Of a stretch of DNA of 64,000 nucleotides, positions 33,237-44,384 are shown piece by piece. The translations under genes and the position numbers were made by a program. Location: contig NC_054706.1 in NCBI RefSeq assembly GCF_016097555.1, positions 26,508,513-26,572,512 on the forward strand, written 5' to 3'. Source of the stretch: Gigantopelta aegis. Its lineage: Eukaryota > Mollusca > Gastropoda > Neomphalida > Peltospiridae. The notes beneath the pieces were generated by a model. The model saw only the letters and a program-made list of their open reading frames with translations. It did no database searches and was not told the origin of the DNA. How positions within the stretch are numbered: position 1 is the first letter of the stretch; every line of letters starts with the position of its first letter.

Positions 33237-33455
33237 CAAAAACGCAAGCGGCCAGCCCCATTGAAATACTCGTGTATGGTGTACATGTCCAAAACGCAAG
33301 CGGCCAGCCCCATTGAAATAATCGTGTATGGTGTATATGTCCAAAACGCAAGCGGCCAGCCCCATTGAAATAATCGTGTATGGTGTATATGTCCAAAACG
33401 CAAGCGGCCAGCCCCATTGAAATAATCGTGTATGGTGTATATGTCCAAAACGCTA
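33237..33455. repeat. 52-bp minisatellite, about four copies
   Basis: Unit landmarks: AAAACGCAAGCGGCCAGCCC, CATTGAAATAATCGTGTATG, GTGTATATGTCC. Homologous to the 54-bp array in gene A, lacking the extra 'TA' pair. Confidence 0.94.
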
Positions 33456-33769
33456 TGCATCAGATGCAACAGTCGGACCGCACGCACGCGCCGCATCCGG
33501 TCTATATGAGCCTTTAGTGTTACGGAATTATTCGAGGAATACAGGTGGGGGAATGGGGACGGGGGCACAGATCTTATGTCCTCTAGGCTCTAGCTTGTAA
33601 GAATAAATCGGGGAACTCTCAGGTCACACAATTTATTGGTCACAATCGCAATCTCTGAATGAATGAATGAATGAATTGATTAATGTTCAGCGACACCCCA
33701 ACACAAACTACATCGGCTATTGGGTGTCAAACAAGAACACTATATAATTGCAGTCTGAAACAATTAAAG

Positions 33770-33880
33770 TTTGTTTTGTTTAATGATATCACTAGAGCAC
33801 ATTGATTTATTAATCATCGGCTATTGGATGTCAAACGTTTGGTAATTTTGACATATAGTCATACGTAATATAAAGCTGGA
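33770..33880 (-). mobile_element. SINE fragment, 'ACGACACCACTAGAGCA' family
   Basis: Ortholog of the fragments at 12003 and 51973, abutting the LINE remnant. Confidence 0.78.
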
Positions 33881-34500
33881 CCATTTCTTAATTGGGATGG
33901 TGATACGAAAGTGTGTCTTTTTATCCATTGCTAAGAAAGATATTGTATTTTGTTGGGTGCCCACCCATATTGGCATCAGTGGTAATAAAAAGGCAGATTC
34001 AGCTGCCAAGTCTGTTTTGGGTTTGTCTCATACTAGGGTTGGTGTGCCGTATACTGATATTAAACATAGAATTAAGCGATTTATCTTTTCGATTTGACAA
34101 GTTGAGTGGAACGGTGAGGTTGCGAATAAGCTTCATGCTATCAAGCCAATCATGGAAGAGTGACAGTCCTCATATAGGCAGTGCATGAAGGAGGACATAG
34201 TCTTGGGTTGTGCTCGCATCGGCCATACATACTTGACCCATTCATTTATCTTGAACTAAGATCCTCCACCCCAGTGTGAACACTATCGTTGTACTCTGAC
34301 GGTACGCCACATCTCAAGGAAACTAGAAAATATATATTTGGACGAAGAAATGTGATGGAATGATTTCGATTCCATCGATCCTGAACTTTTGTTGCAATTT
34401 CTTCGAGATACTGACTTTTATTCTAAATTTTAATTTTACCGATCTGTGATATTTGTATTTTTTGCACAGTTCTTTACACTATGTTTTTATTTAACTTGAA
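33881..34500 (+). mobile_element. LINE 3' end with RNase H-like remnant (Nimb/I-like)
   Basis: Best preserved of four copies: a 66-codon frame (33897-34097) reads VIRKCVFLSIAKKDIVFCWV, then PTHIGISGNKKADSAAKSVL and GLSHTRVGVPYTDIKHRIKR. WVPxHxGISGNKKAD.AAK is the C-terminal part of an RNase H domain. Later frames give the 'GHTYLTHSF' and 'TVRH' stretches. Stops interrupt the frame, so it is not functional. Confidence 0.8.
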
Positions 34501-35925
34501 AAAGGGTTTGAAATTTACCCCTACACCAAAGAATAACAATATAGAAGAATTAAAAGAAGATATTAACGAGTTCTGTCGCCAGTTAAGAAACACTAAAAAC
34601 CTTTTTTAAAAACGATAGTTCTAATGATGATTCTATAGTTAGGAATAAAAGTTACTGGAGTGCAATTAAAGGTAGGAATAGAAATCTTGATGATTATATT
34701 GAATTTGTTTCAAAATATCCTCTCAATAACAATTTTAAATCAAATTCAAATATAACAGATTATTAAAAAAAATGTTTATTAAATTTAGCAAATGATAAGT
34801 CAATTGTTATTAAACAAGCGGATAAGGGTGGTTATCTTGAATACAGCTGAATACAAACAAATGGATCTTTCCATAATTGAAGATCAGAATAATTACATAC
34901 CCCTGCGTGTGCTGTAACCTCACCGTGGTGCAAGAGTGTAACATTCTCTTTGAGAATAGCCAATACAGCACAAAATTGAAGTTTTGAGTAAAATTCAGTA
35001 TCCGTAAAATTCTGTGAAATTTGTGTTTTTGCACATTTCTTTACACTGTTTTTGTTTGAGTCTTGAATTTTTATATTGATGTTGATCATCACTTTATTTA
35101 TTTGCATTACCATAGTTTGACACCCAATGGCCGATGTATTTTTCGTGCTGGGGTGTCGTTCATTCATTCAATTACATAGAAATTACAGAGGTAAAATCAA
35201 ACAACTTTAAACAACTTAAAATATTTATTAAACGATTTGAGGAAGAATTGACCGAATAGGAATTTGATTATTTAAAAAAAATTGAATGTAAGGAGACTAA
35301 TTTTTATGACCTTCCTAAAGTACATAAGAGCCATTAATTCCATGTGCAGAGAAGCACAGAAAAGTTATGCAGAATTATTCCATCCTAATGACTTACAGTT
35401 ACGACCAATCGTAGCTGACCCGGTGTATGCAATCCACCGACTAAGCAATTTCATTGATATATTGTTGAAACCATTTTTATTAAAAGTAATTAGTTATACC
35501 ATAGACACTATGGATTTCATTAACAACATATCAGAAAAGACAATGGAAGAAAGCATACTGGTAATATTTGATTTAACAAAATTATATTCTAGCATACCAC
35601 ATGACCTTGGAATCACTGCAGTGTCATACTGGTTAACCAAATATCCTGGACTTTTGCAAGAACTAATTTCAAAGTCTTTAATTATAGAAAGCATAAAATA
35701 TATATTGAAAAACAATATATTTTACTTTGATGAAAAAACACTAAAAACAGATTAAAGGGACGGCAATGGGTACCAAAATGGCACCAAGCTATGACACACT
35801 GACTTTAGGTTACCTAGAACAAATATTAGAAACTAAAATTGCAAATATATTTGGATCAGACTTTCAGCTATATTTCAAGAAGAACTGGAACACAATTTGA
35901 AGAAGAAAAAAATTGTCCGACACGT
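34501..35925 (+). mobile_element. Penelope-like element, degraded
   Basis: Reverse-transcriptase signatures of Penelope-like elements are present: near the start 'KGLKFTPTPKNNNIEELKED', then 'SIVIKQADKGG', the palm region in 35282-35755 (LRPIVADP, LSNFIDILLKPFL, ILVIFDLTKLYSSIPHDLG), and 'GTAMGTKMAPSYDTLTLGYLE' pieces near 35760-35820. These match Penelope RT motifs in order. The C-terminal part and any GIY-YIG endonuclease were not found. It is broken in several places and carries a nested insertion at 34899-35169. Confidence 0.82.
34899..35169 (+). mobile_element. LINE-tailed short element nested in the Penelope-like element
   Basis: Flanked by the 8-bp target duplication AATTACAT (34891-34898 and 35170-35177). 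Head CCCCTGCGTGTGCTGTAACC, tail GACACCCAATGGCCGATG and (ATTC)n. Same element as 32951-33236, opposite orientation. Confidence 0.82.
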
Positions 35926-35929
35926 GCAA

Positions 35930-37664
35930 ATAGCATACATACAATATAGACAGAATAGTGAGATGTGATATGCCCATGTGAAAAAATAATTGTTTCTTGA
36001 AACCGACCCTACCTACAAAAAAAAGGCTTACCCTGATTATTTTTCCCTATTTTTTTACATTTTTATTTTAAGTTAAAAAGAGTACAAATGTAGTTTTTTT
36101 TTTTTTTAAACTTTAGACTGGCCCTACCTAATATTTTTCAGTCATGTTCCCAGAATTCTTTTTAGGTACAAGGCAGAATAAAATTTATTTTCTTCATTTG
36201 TTAAACTGTATTTGATTATTCCTTTGTTAATCTGTCTATAGGAGGCCTACTAGTTGGGTATCTCTTTTGTAAGATGTAATATGTATGTAGGATGAATTTT
36301 CTTTTTATACTAAGCATATCTTAAATTACTGACAAAAACACTCTTAAGGATGCTGTGATGGTGGTGTAAACAAATAACTCCAGTAGAAGTGAAAATGCTG
36401 AAATTAAAGTAATTGGTAGGAGTAATCATGGGTTTACCTTCTCAGAAAGTCAGTATCTATGCCAAGTGTCAAAACCATGGGTCAAAATTATGAAGGCTGT
36501 TTTTCTGAAACACATGTTTAACACCAAATTTAAAATGTGCTGAGATGTTGTAATAAAAATATTAATTTCTTTTCATTATTAGTTATTCTAAAGAGACTGC
36601 AGAGCTTGTTTTGCAATGTGATATTTGATTAAATACTTGAGGCATAACAGAACAAACTGTTTTGTTTTAGCTACTGACCCAAAAACAAACTGACCATAAC
36701 AAAATACTTTCTAAATTATAATCTAGAATTTATTTACATAAATATCCTGAAACTGGAAATTTTAATATTTGTTCAGTTTATTTATTACCTTTTAAACATT
36801 CTTCTTTCTTTTCTTTTTTTTCTTTGTCTTTTTTTTTTTTTTGGCCTAACTAGACTATTTTGGACAAATGTAGCAAAAGCCCAACATTTTATTCTGCAGT
36901 GACTGTTAAGCTGTCTCTTGAAATTAATGTAATTACAGTTAAGTTTAATTGGTGTTGTACCTATATTCACTTTAAACTAAATTTTATTAGTAAACCATAA
37001 GTGTACTTTTATATATAATCATAATTATTTCTTGCTGCAACTGGTTTTAGAAATCCACCTTTGTAAAATAGCAGTATTTTGTTTCTTTAATTTATAATTT
37101 ATTACTCTTACAACCTTTGGAAAGGAAAAAATGTATAAGGTCTAAAGCAGTTTTCAATTGCTGTTAATTTCATTATCAGTGGAAATCATGGAAAGTCATG
37201 AATTTTCTTGGTAAATAAGTGTATGAACCATTATTAAGATAATTTACAGTGGACTTCTCTTAATATAAGTACTGAAAAGTAGAATATTTAGATACCGGTA
37301 TGTCAAATAGATTTATGTTAAAACAGGCTCAGTGACATCAGAATTCCTATCAGATTGTCATTTTGTACACACAAATTAAATTATTTACATTAACAAATTA
37401 TAAATATTGCAAAAAAATACCACTATCATTTTTAATTTCATGTAAATGTGCATGAAAAAGCATTGTTATATTTCTACTTACATGTAAAAAAGAAAAAGAA
37501 AATTAAGAACAAAAAACAATATATTTAATATTTTAAATTTCCTATTTATTTTTCATCATTTGAAAATTTAATGTTTATTTCTGTAATTATATGTGTGTTA
37601 TTGATTTTTTTTGTTTTCATTATATGTATACATATAAATATTTTTTTAATTTTGATTTTACATT

Positions 37665-37667
<3 letters not shown>
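35930..37667. other. AT-rich stretch without recognised feature
   Basis: About 1.7 kb within gene B intron 1. I see no exon, RNA gene or element ends; T-rich and A-rich runs only. Confidence 0.5.

Positions 37668-37730
<63 letters not shown>
37668..37730. repeat. (TA)n microsatellite
   Basis: About 31 TA units just upstream of a TTAA-flanked element. Confidence 0.97.
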
Positions 37731-37733
<3 letters not shown>

Positions 37734-37750
37734 ATTACCATAACCTTTAA

Positions 37751-38571
37751 AGGGACACACCTTAGTTACGGCTAGTTGTTAACCATTACGGCGTTGTTTT
37801 TCGCTATTAAACCCATTTTTTCACAAATAAAATTGCACTTTACTTACCGTTTATTATTTAGAATATACATTTCCATTCACCTGAAGTGTTTTTTGGTAAT
37901 CCTGGTAATCCTGGTGTTTGTAATACCACAAAATGCATTTTTCGTATTTCTGAAAAACGAACGCACGTTTGAGAAAAAACCGTTGAGCAGACAAGGTCTA
38001 ATCTATTTTTAGACGGGATATTTCCATTTCAATGTCACAGACGTTGGTATACCACGTGACCGTTATCATTTTGGTTCGGTTTGTTTTCTCGTGCACGGTT
38101 CGCGCAATCAACATCCGATTTGTTGTTGTTCATTTGTAAGATTTTTCTTCACAGTTCGTGAACATTTTCAGTAACAATAAAGTTCAGACAAGTAAGTATC
38201 TCAATACAAAACGTTACAAACCCTTAAAACCAATAATTTTGCTAAGTCCTACGATATCTGGAGAGGGGATACAACCAGGACAGAACAGTTGGAACATGTC
38301 CAGGAGAGGTGAAAAGAACGCACCCCAAGTCTGTGAAATTTGTCGTGACGTAGGCATTGTTGTGCTTCGAGCGACATCTACCGGTGACATCAGAATACAA
38401 ACTTTCAAAATTATTTCAAGCAATTGGGACATGGGGATTCCCATGGTATTTATCGATATAAAACCTGCTTTTTCACTCCATTTGATAAAAACGTGATCTA
38501 AGTGTGTTACAGGTTTGTAGATTAACCAAATTATAATTTATTTTCGCTGGATGGAACTAGGGTGTGCGGCT
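37751..38571. mobile_element. TTAA-flanked non-autonomous element, 821 bp
   Basis: Ends AGGGACACACCTTAG and (inverted) ...CTAGGGTGTGCGGCT, flanked by TTAA (37747-37750, 38572-38575). Its arms match the small MITE 27960-28173. The interior holds a 112-codon plus-strand frame (38158-38496; ...NSWNMSRRGEKNAPQVCEICRDVG...) that I cannot assign; the CxxC is not enough to call a zinc finger. Confidence 0.72.
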
Positions 38572-38830
38572 TTAATTTTATTTGGGTTGGGTTGGGTTTG
38601 GGATATTTTTTTATTTCATTGAAATAATTTATTAAAAATAATTATGTTGACAAATTTGGTTGAATTTACACTACTCTGCAAACGAATAATTTGTGGTTTT
38701 AAACACGTACATCTTCATATTAAATCGCGATAACAAACATTGAATAGAACCCGGAAGTAAACAGTGAAGAATGGAACGTGGCATTTTACAAATTAAAACT
38801 TTATTAAATGCTGTTACCGGTTTGTTTTGT
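38572..38830. other. Short stretch without recognised feature
   Basis: Between the TTAA element and the duplicated block; its end (GGAACGTGGCATTTTACAAATTAAAAC) recurs at 39637. Confidence 0.5.
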
Positions 38831-39301
38831 TTTGTTTTTTTATTGCAAACACTCAAGTATTATCAGTCAATATGTACACATTTAATGGTTTTGGCATGGT
38901 GGATATATGATAGAAACTTGTAAGAACGGTAGGGAGTAGCCTATATCATACATGGTTGGGAGAGACTAAATCGTAGACACTGAGTCGTCAGCCAGTGAGC
39001 GTCTACTGAATATTAATGAGCAAACGGTTGATCGACATCGCGATTTTACGACATCGAGTAATGTCCTGGTGTATATATAAAAATTATTCCAACTGTAGAT
39101 ATTAATGTAACAAGTATTTAATAATATACAGAGTAGTTAATAAATTGTGTAATTGAATGTTACGTAGCGTATATCAATGTCGTTGTTTGTTGTACGATTA
39201 AGTATTTCCGTACATGGTTGGGGAAAACCCACGATTTGACTTTTTTATTCTTCCATTATTTTTATTTTTTTTAACCACCAACTGCGGAATTTCGTAGATT
39301 T
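38770..39301. repeat. Local duplication next to the spare exon 1 (partners 39637-40167 and 56091-56330)
   Basis: Long near-identical run: ATGTACACATTTAATGGTTT, GGGAGAGACTAAATCGTAGA, TTGATCGACATCGCGATTTT, GAATGTTACGTAGCGTATAT, ending AACTGCGGAATTTCGTAGAT. The second copy lies at 39637-40167 and a shorter third copy directly adjoins gene C exon 1 at 56091. In the 38770-39301 copy the sequence runs straight into the middle of a cysteine module. Confidence 0.88.
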
Positions 39302-39516
39302 TTGTGTGACCACACGGATCGCAGTTACGTGTGGAAGGGTCGTAGTATGTTCCTTCGGGACACAGAGGCTTTGCCGCAACGTACAATCCCTCGTACTGAA
39401 CAAACTGCTAGTACAAAAAACAAGATCATCTCGTACGAAGTAAATGCCCGAAACCAGATCAATACAGCATTACTATGTTGGCCGCAGCGTGTTACTAGTT
39501 TCAGCCGGCATTCCAT
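39302..39516 (-). pseudogene. Damaged copy of receptor exon 1 in gene B intron 1
   Basis: Reads like gene B exon 1 (...NAVLIWFRAFTSYEMILFFVLA) but a 2-bp loss in the signal-peptide region shifts the frame. The cysteine module continues in another frame (LCPEGTYYDPSTRNCDPCG) and is cut after the third cysteine, where a duplicated intron block joins. The donor and the last three cysteines are gone. A TATA-like CTATAAATAG remains 11 bp above. Non-functional as a first exon. Confidence 0.85.
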
Positions 39517-39526
39517 TGTGTGTGTT

Positions 39527-39536
39527 CTATTTATAG
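39527..39536 (-). promoter_or_regulatory. TATA-like box of the damaged exon 1 copy
   Basis: CTATAAATAG, identical to the boxes at 16540, 40834 and 55744. Confidence 0.45.
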
Positions 39537-40389
39537 TTTATTACATGTCTTTATAAATACCTGCAGTTTATTCCGAAGGTTAAAAATATCTACCTTGACA
39601 GCCCTTTTCAGGGCTACCTCAACAACCTCGTATAGAGCGTGGCATTTTACAAATTAAAACTTTATTAAATGTTGTTACCGGTTTTTTTATATTTTATTTT
39701 AATTTTTTATTGCAAACACTCAAGTATTATCAGTCAAATATGTACACATTTAATGGTTTTGGCATGGTGGATATATGATAGAAACTTGTAAGAACGTTAG
39801 GGAGTAGCCTACATGGTTGGGAGAGACTAAATCGTAGACACTGAGAGTCGTCAGCTAGTGAGCATCTACTGAATATTCATGAGCAAACGATTGATCGACA
39901 TCGCGATTTTACGACATCGAGTAATGTCCTGGTGTATATATAAACATTATTCCAACTGTAGATATTAATGTAACAAGTATTTAATAATATACAGAGTAGT
40001 TAATAAATTGTGTAATTGAATGTTACGTAGCGTATATCAATGTCGTTGTTTGTTGTACGATTACGTATTTCCGTACATGGTTGGGGAAAACCCACGATTT
40101 GACTTTTTTATTCCTCCATTATTTAGTTTTTTTTAACCACCAACTGCGGAATTTCGTAGATTTTTATTATTTACTTTACTTTTTAGCCGTTCTACGCTTT
40201 AGTCACATACATGCTCATAATTAGGTCGGGAATAATAGAGTGGATATACCGATCGGTGCGTTACGACAATACAAATTTAGAAACCGGAATGGTGTAGTGC
40301 ACGAGTCGGAGTCTCTGATACAATCCTATTGAAACATGTAAAAGGATATTATTTCTTAAAATTGTTTTTAAATACCAGGGCCGTGCCCT

Positions 40390-40390
40390 T

Positions 40391-40417
<27 letters not shown>
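40390..40417. repeat. Poly-G run
   Basis: About 28 consecutive G, followed by CAGTTGCCCCCTGAGAATC, within gene B intron 1 close to the donor. Confidence 0.96.
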
Positions 40418-40421
<4 letters not shown>

Positions 40422-40552
40422 TGCCCCCTGAGAATCTCACCTGGGTTTTTTTTACTCCACAAAATAGCATACACACCTCATGCAGGTACATATATACTGT
40501 ACACTTGTTGTTTGTTTTTTGTTTTTTAATGAAATTTAAAGTGTTCACTTAC

Positions 40553-40823
40553 CTGGACAGAGTTCCTGGCACTTTTTTGCTGTCCCCTGAATTTCAGCCC
40601 GGTAACAAATGAGACTACACGGATCGCAGTTACGTGTGGACGTGTCATAGTATGTTTCCTCGGGACACAGAGGCTTTGCCGCAACGTACAATCCCTCGTA
40701 CTGAACAAACCCTGCTAGTACGAAAAACAAGATCATCTCGTACGAAGTAAATGCCCGAAACCAGATCAATACAGCATTACTATGTTGGCCGCAGCGTGTT
40801 ACTGAGTTCAGCCGGCATTCCAT
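40553..40823 (-). CDS. Receptor gene B, exon 1: signal peptide and cysteine module
   Basis: The module reads CPEETYYDTSTRNC-DP-C-SLI-C-(11)-C-QEL-C with the same 12-2-3-11-3 spacing as gene A and all six cysteines. The DxL position of the putative BAFF/APRIL-type binding turn is changed: DTS instead of DPL. The hydrophobic signal core is ILFFVLAGFVQY with cleavage likely near VAA/KPLC. The longest frame begins at ATG 40823, but that lies only about 11 bp below the TATA-like box, upstream of any expected transcription start. The conserved ATG at 40736 is the better start. Donor CCAG|GTAAGT, phase 1. Confidence 0.82.
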
Positions 40824-40833
40824 TGCGTGTGTT

Positions 40834-40843
40834 CTATTTATAG
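40834..40843 (-). promoter_or_regulatory. Putative TATA box of receptor gene B
   Basis: CTATAAATAG in the same context as in gene A. Its nearness to ATG 40823 argues for use of the downstream ATG at 40736. Confidence 0.58.
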
Positions 40844-40889
40844 TTTATTACATGTCTTTATAAATACCTGCAGTTTATTTCGAAGGCTA

Positions 40890-41265
40890 AAAATATCTAC
40901 CTTGACAGCCCTTTTCAGGGCTACCTCAACAACATCGTATAGGTCGGTACGTTTAGGCTTAAATTTTAAAAATCCGACACCCTTTAAATTTTCGGCCGAA
41001 TCATCTAAATTTGCGTTCAATCACCAGCAATATTTCGGACATAACGCAACAAATTACTTCAACTTTTTGGCTTAATTCTCCTTCTGAGAAACTTCAAAAT
41101 TATTACCGCCGCCTCTTCCGCATCTGCCTCGGCCAGCCACAGCCGGTCTTCGGTGCTCCATGTGCCAAGTCGTAAGCGAGAAGACAACCACCCCCTCCCT
41201 GTCTTGGACGACAGGCGTGCGCTACAACAGCTTGTTCTGAATGTGCACGTTAAAACCTATGACCT
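40890..41265 (+). mobile_element. Non-LTR retrotransposon 3' end (family not identified)
   Basis: T-rich region followed by GC-rich 'CCGCCGCCTCTTCCGCATC' and the end 'GACAGGCGTGCGCTACAACA...AATGTGCACGTTAAAACC', resembling the ends at 5850-5896 and 24790-24830. No coding part. Confidence 0.45.
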
Positions 41266-41277
41266 GATATATATTGG

Positions 41278-41508
41278 AATCTGACACTCATTGTTGAGCA
41301 TAAAACATGAAGGTGTGTATACAGTGTGGGAGTTTTCGGCGGAGAAAGCTCTCTCCCCCTCCCCTAGCTTAAAGCGAATTTTCTTTCTTTTTTAAAAATA
41401 CACATATGTATATATTTTCCGAGGGAGCATGACCCGAACCCTCCTAGAAACTTCACTCACGATAGTCTAAACACCACCCTGCATATTTTCTGCATGAATA
41501 CGCGCCTG

Positions 41509-41512
<4 letters not shown>
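41278..41512. repeat. Duplicated 5' flank of gene B (partner 16876-17125)
   Basis: See shared landmarks ATCTGACACTCATTG and GAGGGAGCATGACCCGAAC. It lies between the divergent genes B and D; followed by a CA run at 41511-41540. Confidence 0.85.
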
Positions 41513-41544
<32 letters not shown>

Positions 41545-41734
41545 ACGTTGAACCTCGGTGTGGAAGCGTTAACCCAGAGCAGACCCGTAAGAACGATGTA
41601 TTAACTGGCATAGGCGTTCGGGCTCTCATTTTTGTAGGAGTACATTTTGCCCGAATCTGAGGTTTTGCTCCAGCATTGGGGGGGGGGGGGGGGGGGGGGG
41701 CAAGTGCTGCCCCCTGTCTCGTACACTTATGTTA

Positions 41735-42190
<456 letters not shown>

Positions 42191-42377
42191 CCATAGCTAA
42201 GTTCCTTTTTTGGGTTAACTGACTGAATACATATTCGCACAACGTCGAACGCAGTAAAACTAAGAAAACATAAAGTGATAACATTCAGAAGAAATTAGTT
42301 CTATTATTTAGTCAGATTGACATTAAACTGTTTAAAATATCCCTCTCTGTTGGACTTTATAAAACCGAAACTCAGAC

Positions 42378-42552
42378 ATGTTTACGAAAATAGTCTTGAT
42401 TTTCACGTTGAATTTCTGTGTGATATATTGCGAGGATTGTTTGGAGGGGACGTACTTTGACCCGGTCACTGCAAGATGCGACCCGTGTTATTTCATTTGT
42501 TTCATGGCGGAAATACAAGCCACTATTGACCAATGCCATAAATGGTGCCCAA
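42378..42552 (+). CDS. Receptor gene D, exon 1: signal peptide and cysteine module
   Basis: A divergent plus-strand paralog. The signal peptide MFTKIVLIFTLNFCVIYC precedes the module CLEGTYFDPVTARC-DP-C-YFI-C-(11)-C-HKW-C, with exactly the 12-2-3-11-3 spacing of genes A-C. The aromatic-D-x-hydrophobic turn is FDPV (Val for Leu). It ends CCCA|GTAAG... at the same phase-1 position. The ATG is well placed before a clean signal peptide. A TATAAAA at 42358-42364 is only 14 bp above the ATG, too close to be a standard TATA box for this start. Confidence 0.84.
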
Positions 42553-42893
42553 GTAAGCCATTTTTTAAATATATATATATTTTTTTAATTTAAAATGTCT
42601 GTAAATTATCATTTTTAAAAAAGAAAAGAAATTATTTTGTGTGTATCTCTGCCTGTTTGATATGTATATTTATATATATATTTATATATATTTGTATATA
42701 TATTTATCAGAGTTAAGTGTTAGGTGGTTATTGCCATGTATATGCTGATGTGAAACATTTTATTATAGGCTAGGCCTATATTTAAACAAACAAAAAGCAT
42801 CAGTTATTGGTTCGTTTTGTTTGTTTTTGCTTTTGCTTTTTTAAAAATTCATTTTTGTTCAGTTATCTTATTTCAATAAGACTGCGTTTCGTA

Positions 42894-42929
<36 letters not shown>

Positions 42930-42996
42930 ATGATAATAATATTTTTTTTTACTAGAATGATGTTTTATAATAGTTTTTCTAATTTTGCGATTTCAG
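42553..42996 (+). other. Intron 1 of receptor gene D (444 bp)
   Basis: Donor CCAA|GTAAGC, acceptor GATTTCAG|ATTACACC. Much shorter than the 5-8 kb introns of A-C. It contains TA-rich sequence and a (CTG)n run at 42894-42928, roughly 70 bp above the acceptor. Confidence 0.8.
42894..42928 (+). repeat. (CTG)n trinucleotide repeat
   Basis: About 11 CTG units in intron 1 of gene D, near the acceptor and followed by T- and A-rich sequence that may serve as the polypyrimidine region. Confidence 0.95.
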
Positions 42997-43265
42997 ATTA
43001 CACCGAAAATGTCTCCACTTCTCGCGGAATCCACCAGGTGAAGGCAGGTGGCGCCACAAGCTGTGGAAGGCAGACCACTCTGCTTATCGCCGTGGTGTTG
43101 CTGCTCATCACCGTGACGTCAGTGCTCGTGGTCCACGTGTGCTACACGCGTCTCAATTGGAGACATGGTGACAAGAATGGAGCTAGCGGCTGGAGGACTT
43201 GTTGTAGAAAGGATCTGTACCCAGACTTGGTCTCACAGACAAATGCTTTTCTCACACCAATATAA
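42997..43265 (+). CDS. Receptor gene D, exon 2: stalk, transmembrane segment, short tail
   Basis: Joined in phase 1 it reads Asn-Tyr-Thr-Glu-Asn..., a stalk with Ser/Thr and one cysteine (ATSCGRQ), a membrane segment TTLLIAVVLLLITVTSVLVV and a short tail HVCYTRLNWRHGDKNG...WRTCCRKDLYPDLVSQ ending at TAA 43263-43265. The two exons sum to 444 bp, giving 147 residues. The tail lacks the Gln/Glu-rich repeat exon of A-C; a further spliced exon cannot be excluded, since no cDNA evidence is available. An N-glycosylation sequon (NYT) is created at the splice junction. Confidence 0.75.
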
Positions 43266-43680
43266 TTATATGTGTATGTATTGCATGGTATATCAGATAT
43301 TCTATGATAGGGCCTACATAAAATACATCCAAACAATACCCTAAATCTTAATTTTAAACCCAAGTATTAATTTTCGAACTGAACAAACAGTCGGGATTCA
43401 AAATGATATTTTAAGAAGAGGAACTCGCGTCAGCACTACATACGCTAAAAAGCATGTCACCAATTCAGTAAAATCGAGAACTGCTATGCCTGCCACAGAG
43501 ATGTGTAACTGGACTCATGTGGTCAGTAAACGTCTGCAATTTGATTTGAATCAGCATCAGTGTAACAGGTAATCCAGTGCTTGAAACGTGAAGAGTGCCA
43601 CTATACTTTAAACAAGTACACTTTTGTTTAGTCTAGCTAATAAATAACTTTATATTACTGTTGCCAGATTCTCTCTCCTC
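43266..43680 (+). other. Probable 3' UTR and flank of gene D
   Basis: No further open exon seen. An AATAAA at 43639-43644 is a candidate polyadenylation signal about 375 bp after the stop. Confidence 0.4.
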
Positions 43681-43790
43681 CATCTCCCCTCTGTGTCTTT
43701 GTGTCTCTGTCTCTGCCCCCCCCCCCCCCCTCTGTCTCTCTGTCTCTCTCTTCTTCCTCTGCTTCTTTCTCTGCTTCTCCCTTTAGACTA
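43681..43790. repeat. CT-rich simple repeat
   Basis: TCTCTC/TGTCTCTG stretches with a C run at 43717-43730. Confidence 0.85.
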
Positions 43791-44012
43791 GGTACGACCC
43801 AATTGTGGATTAAAATAATAGTAATTTTCATATTTTCAATGCATTTATTTTAATTTAAACAATTAAGATTTAAAAAAATCTTATTCGTTACTGATGCATG
43901 AGATTAATAAAAGTCGCATTGGATTTCTTGCAGGTTGTGTGCAACACAGAGCAAACGTCATAGTTTACATACCACACGTTTCTGTAGTCAAAATGGACTC
44001 ACAAACTATAAC

Positions 44013-44043
<31 letters not shown>

Positions 44044-44384
44044 TTGTCACCATTGTATTAAAAAATTGCTTACATACGACGGCTTATTTATTTATTTATT
44101 TTCATCACTGTAAACTTAATATGTAATAAACAAAATTCAAACTGTTGGTTTGAATGTTGTCTTGAGACCTGTGATATACACAGAGAAATTAATTAAGCAC
44201 CCTTTAAAATGAAATAGGACACTGATTTACCCTTTGGTAAAATGTGTAAGTTTTATTTAATTTGTCCCCAGAAAGGTCTTTATCTGAAGGATATTCTGAC
44301 AGCCTTAAGGTTGCACACCGCCATTAACTTTTGCATGTATTTCAATACAAGGCTGCTTTGGATTTGACTCATGTCAGATTTCGT
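43791..44384. other. Non-coding stretch with (ATTT)n
   Basis: Two (TTTA/ATTT)n runs at 44015-44045 and 44083-44101; otherwise no feature recognised. Confidence 0.6.

Larger units (their letters stand above)
32802..40552 (-). other. Intron 1 of receptor gene B (7.8 kb)
   Basis: Inferred from the exon 1 donor (CCAG|GTAAGT) and the exon 2 acceptor. Holds a LINE tail, the 52-bp minisatellite, a LINE 3' end, a Penelope-like element, a TTAA element, and a damaged second copy of exon 1 (39302-39516). Confidence 0.65.

Noticed and set aside
38158-38496. CxxC-containing 112-residue frame as a zinc-finger gene
   Set aside because: Single CxxC pair, no second pair of ligands, and it lies inside a TTAA-flanked non-autonomous element.
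42358-42364. TATAAAA as promoter of gene D
   Set aside because: Only 14 bp above the ATG; a start site 25-30 bp downstream would fall inside the coding sequence.
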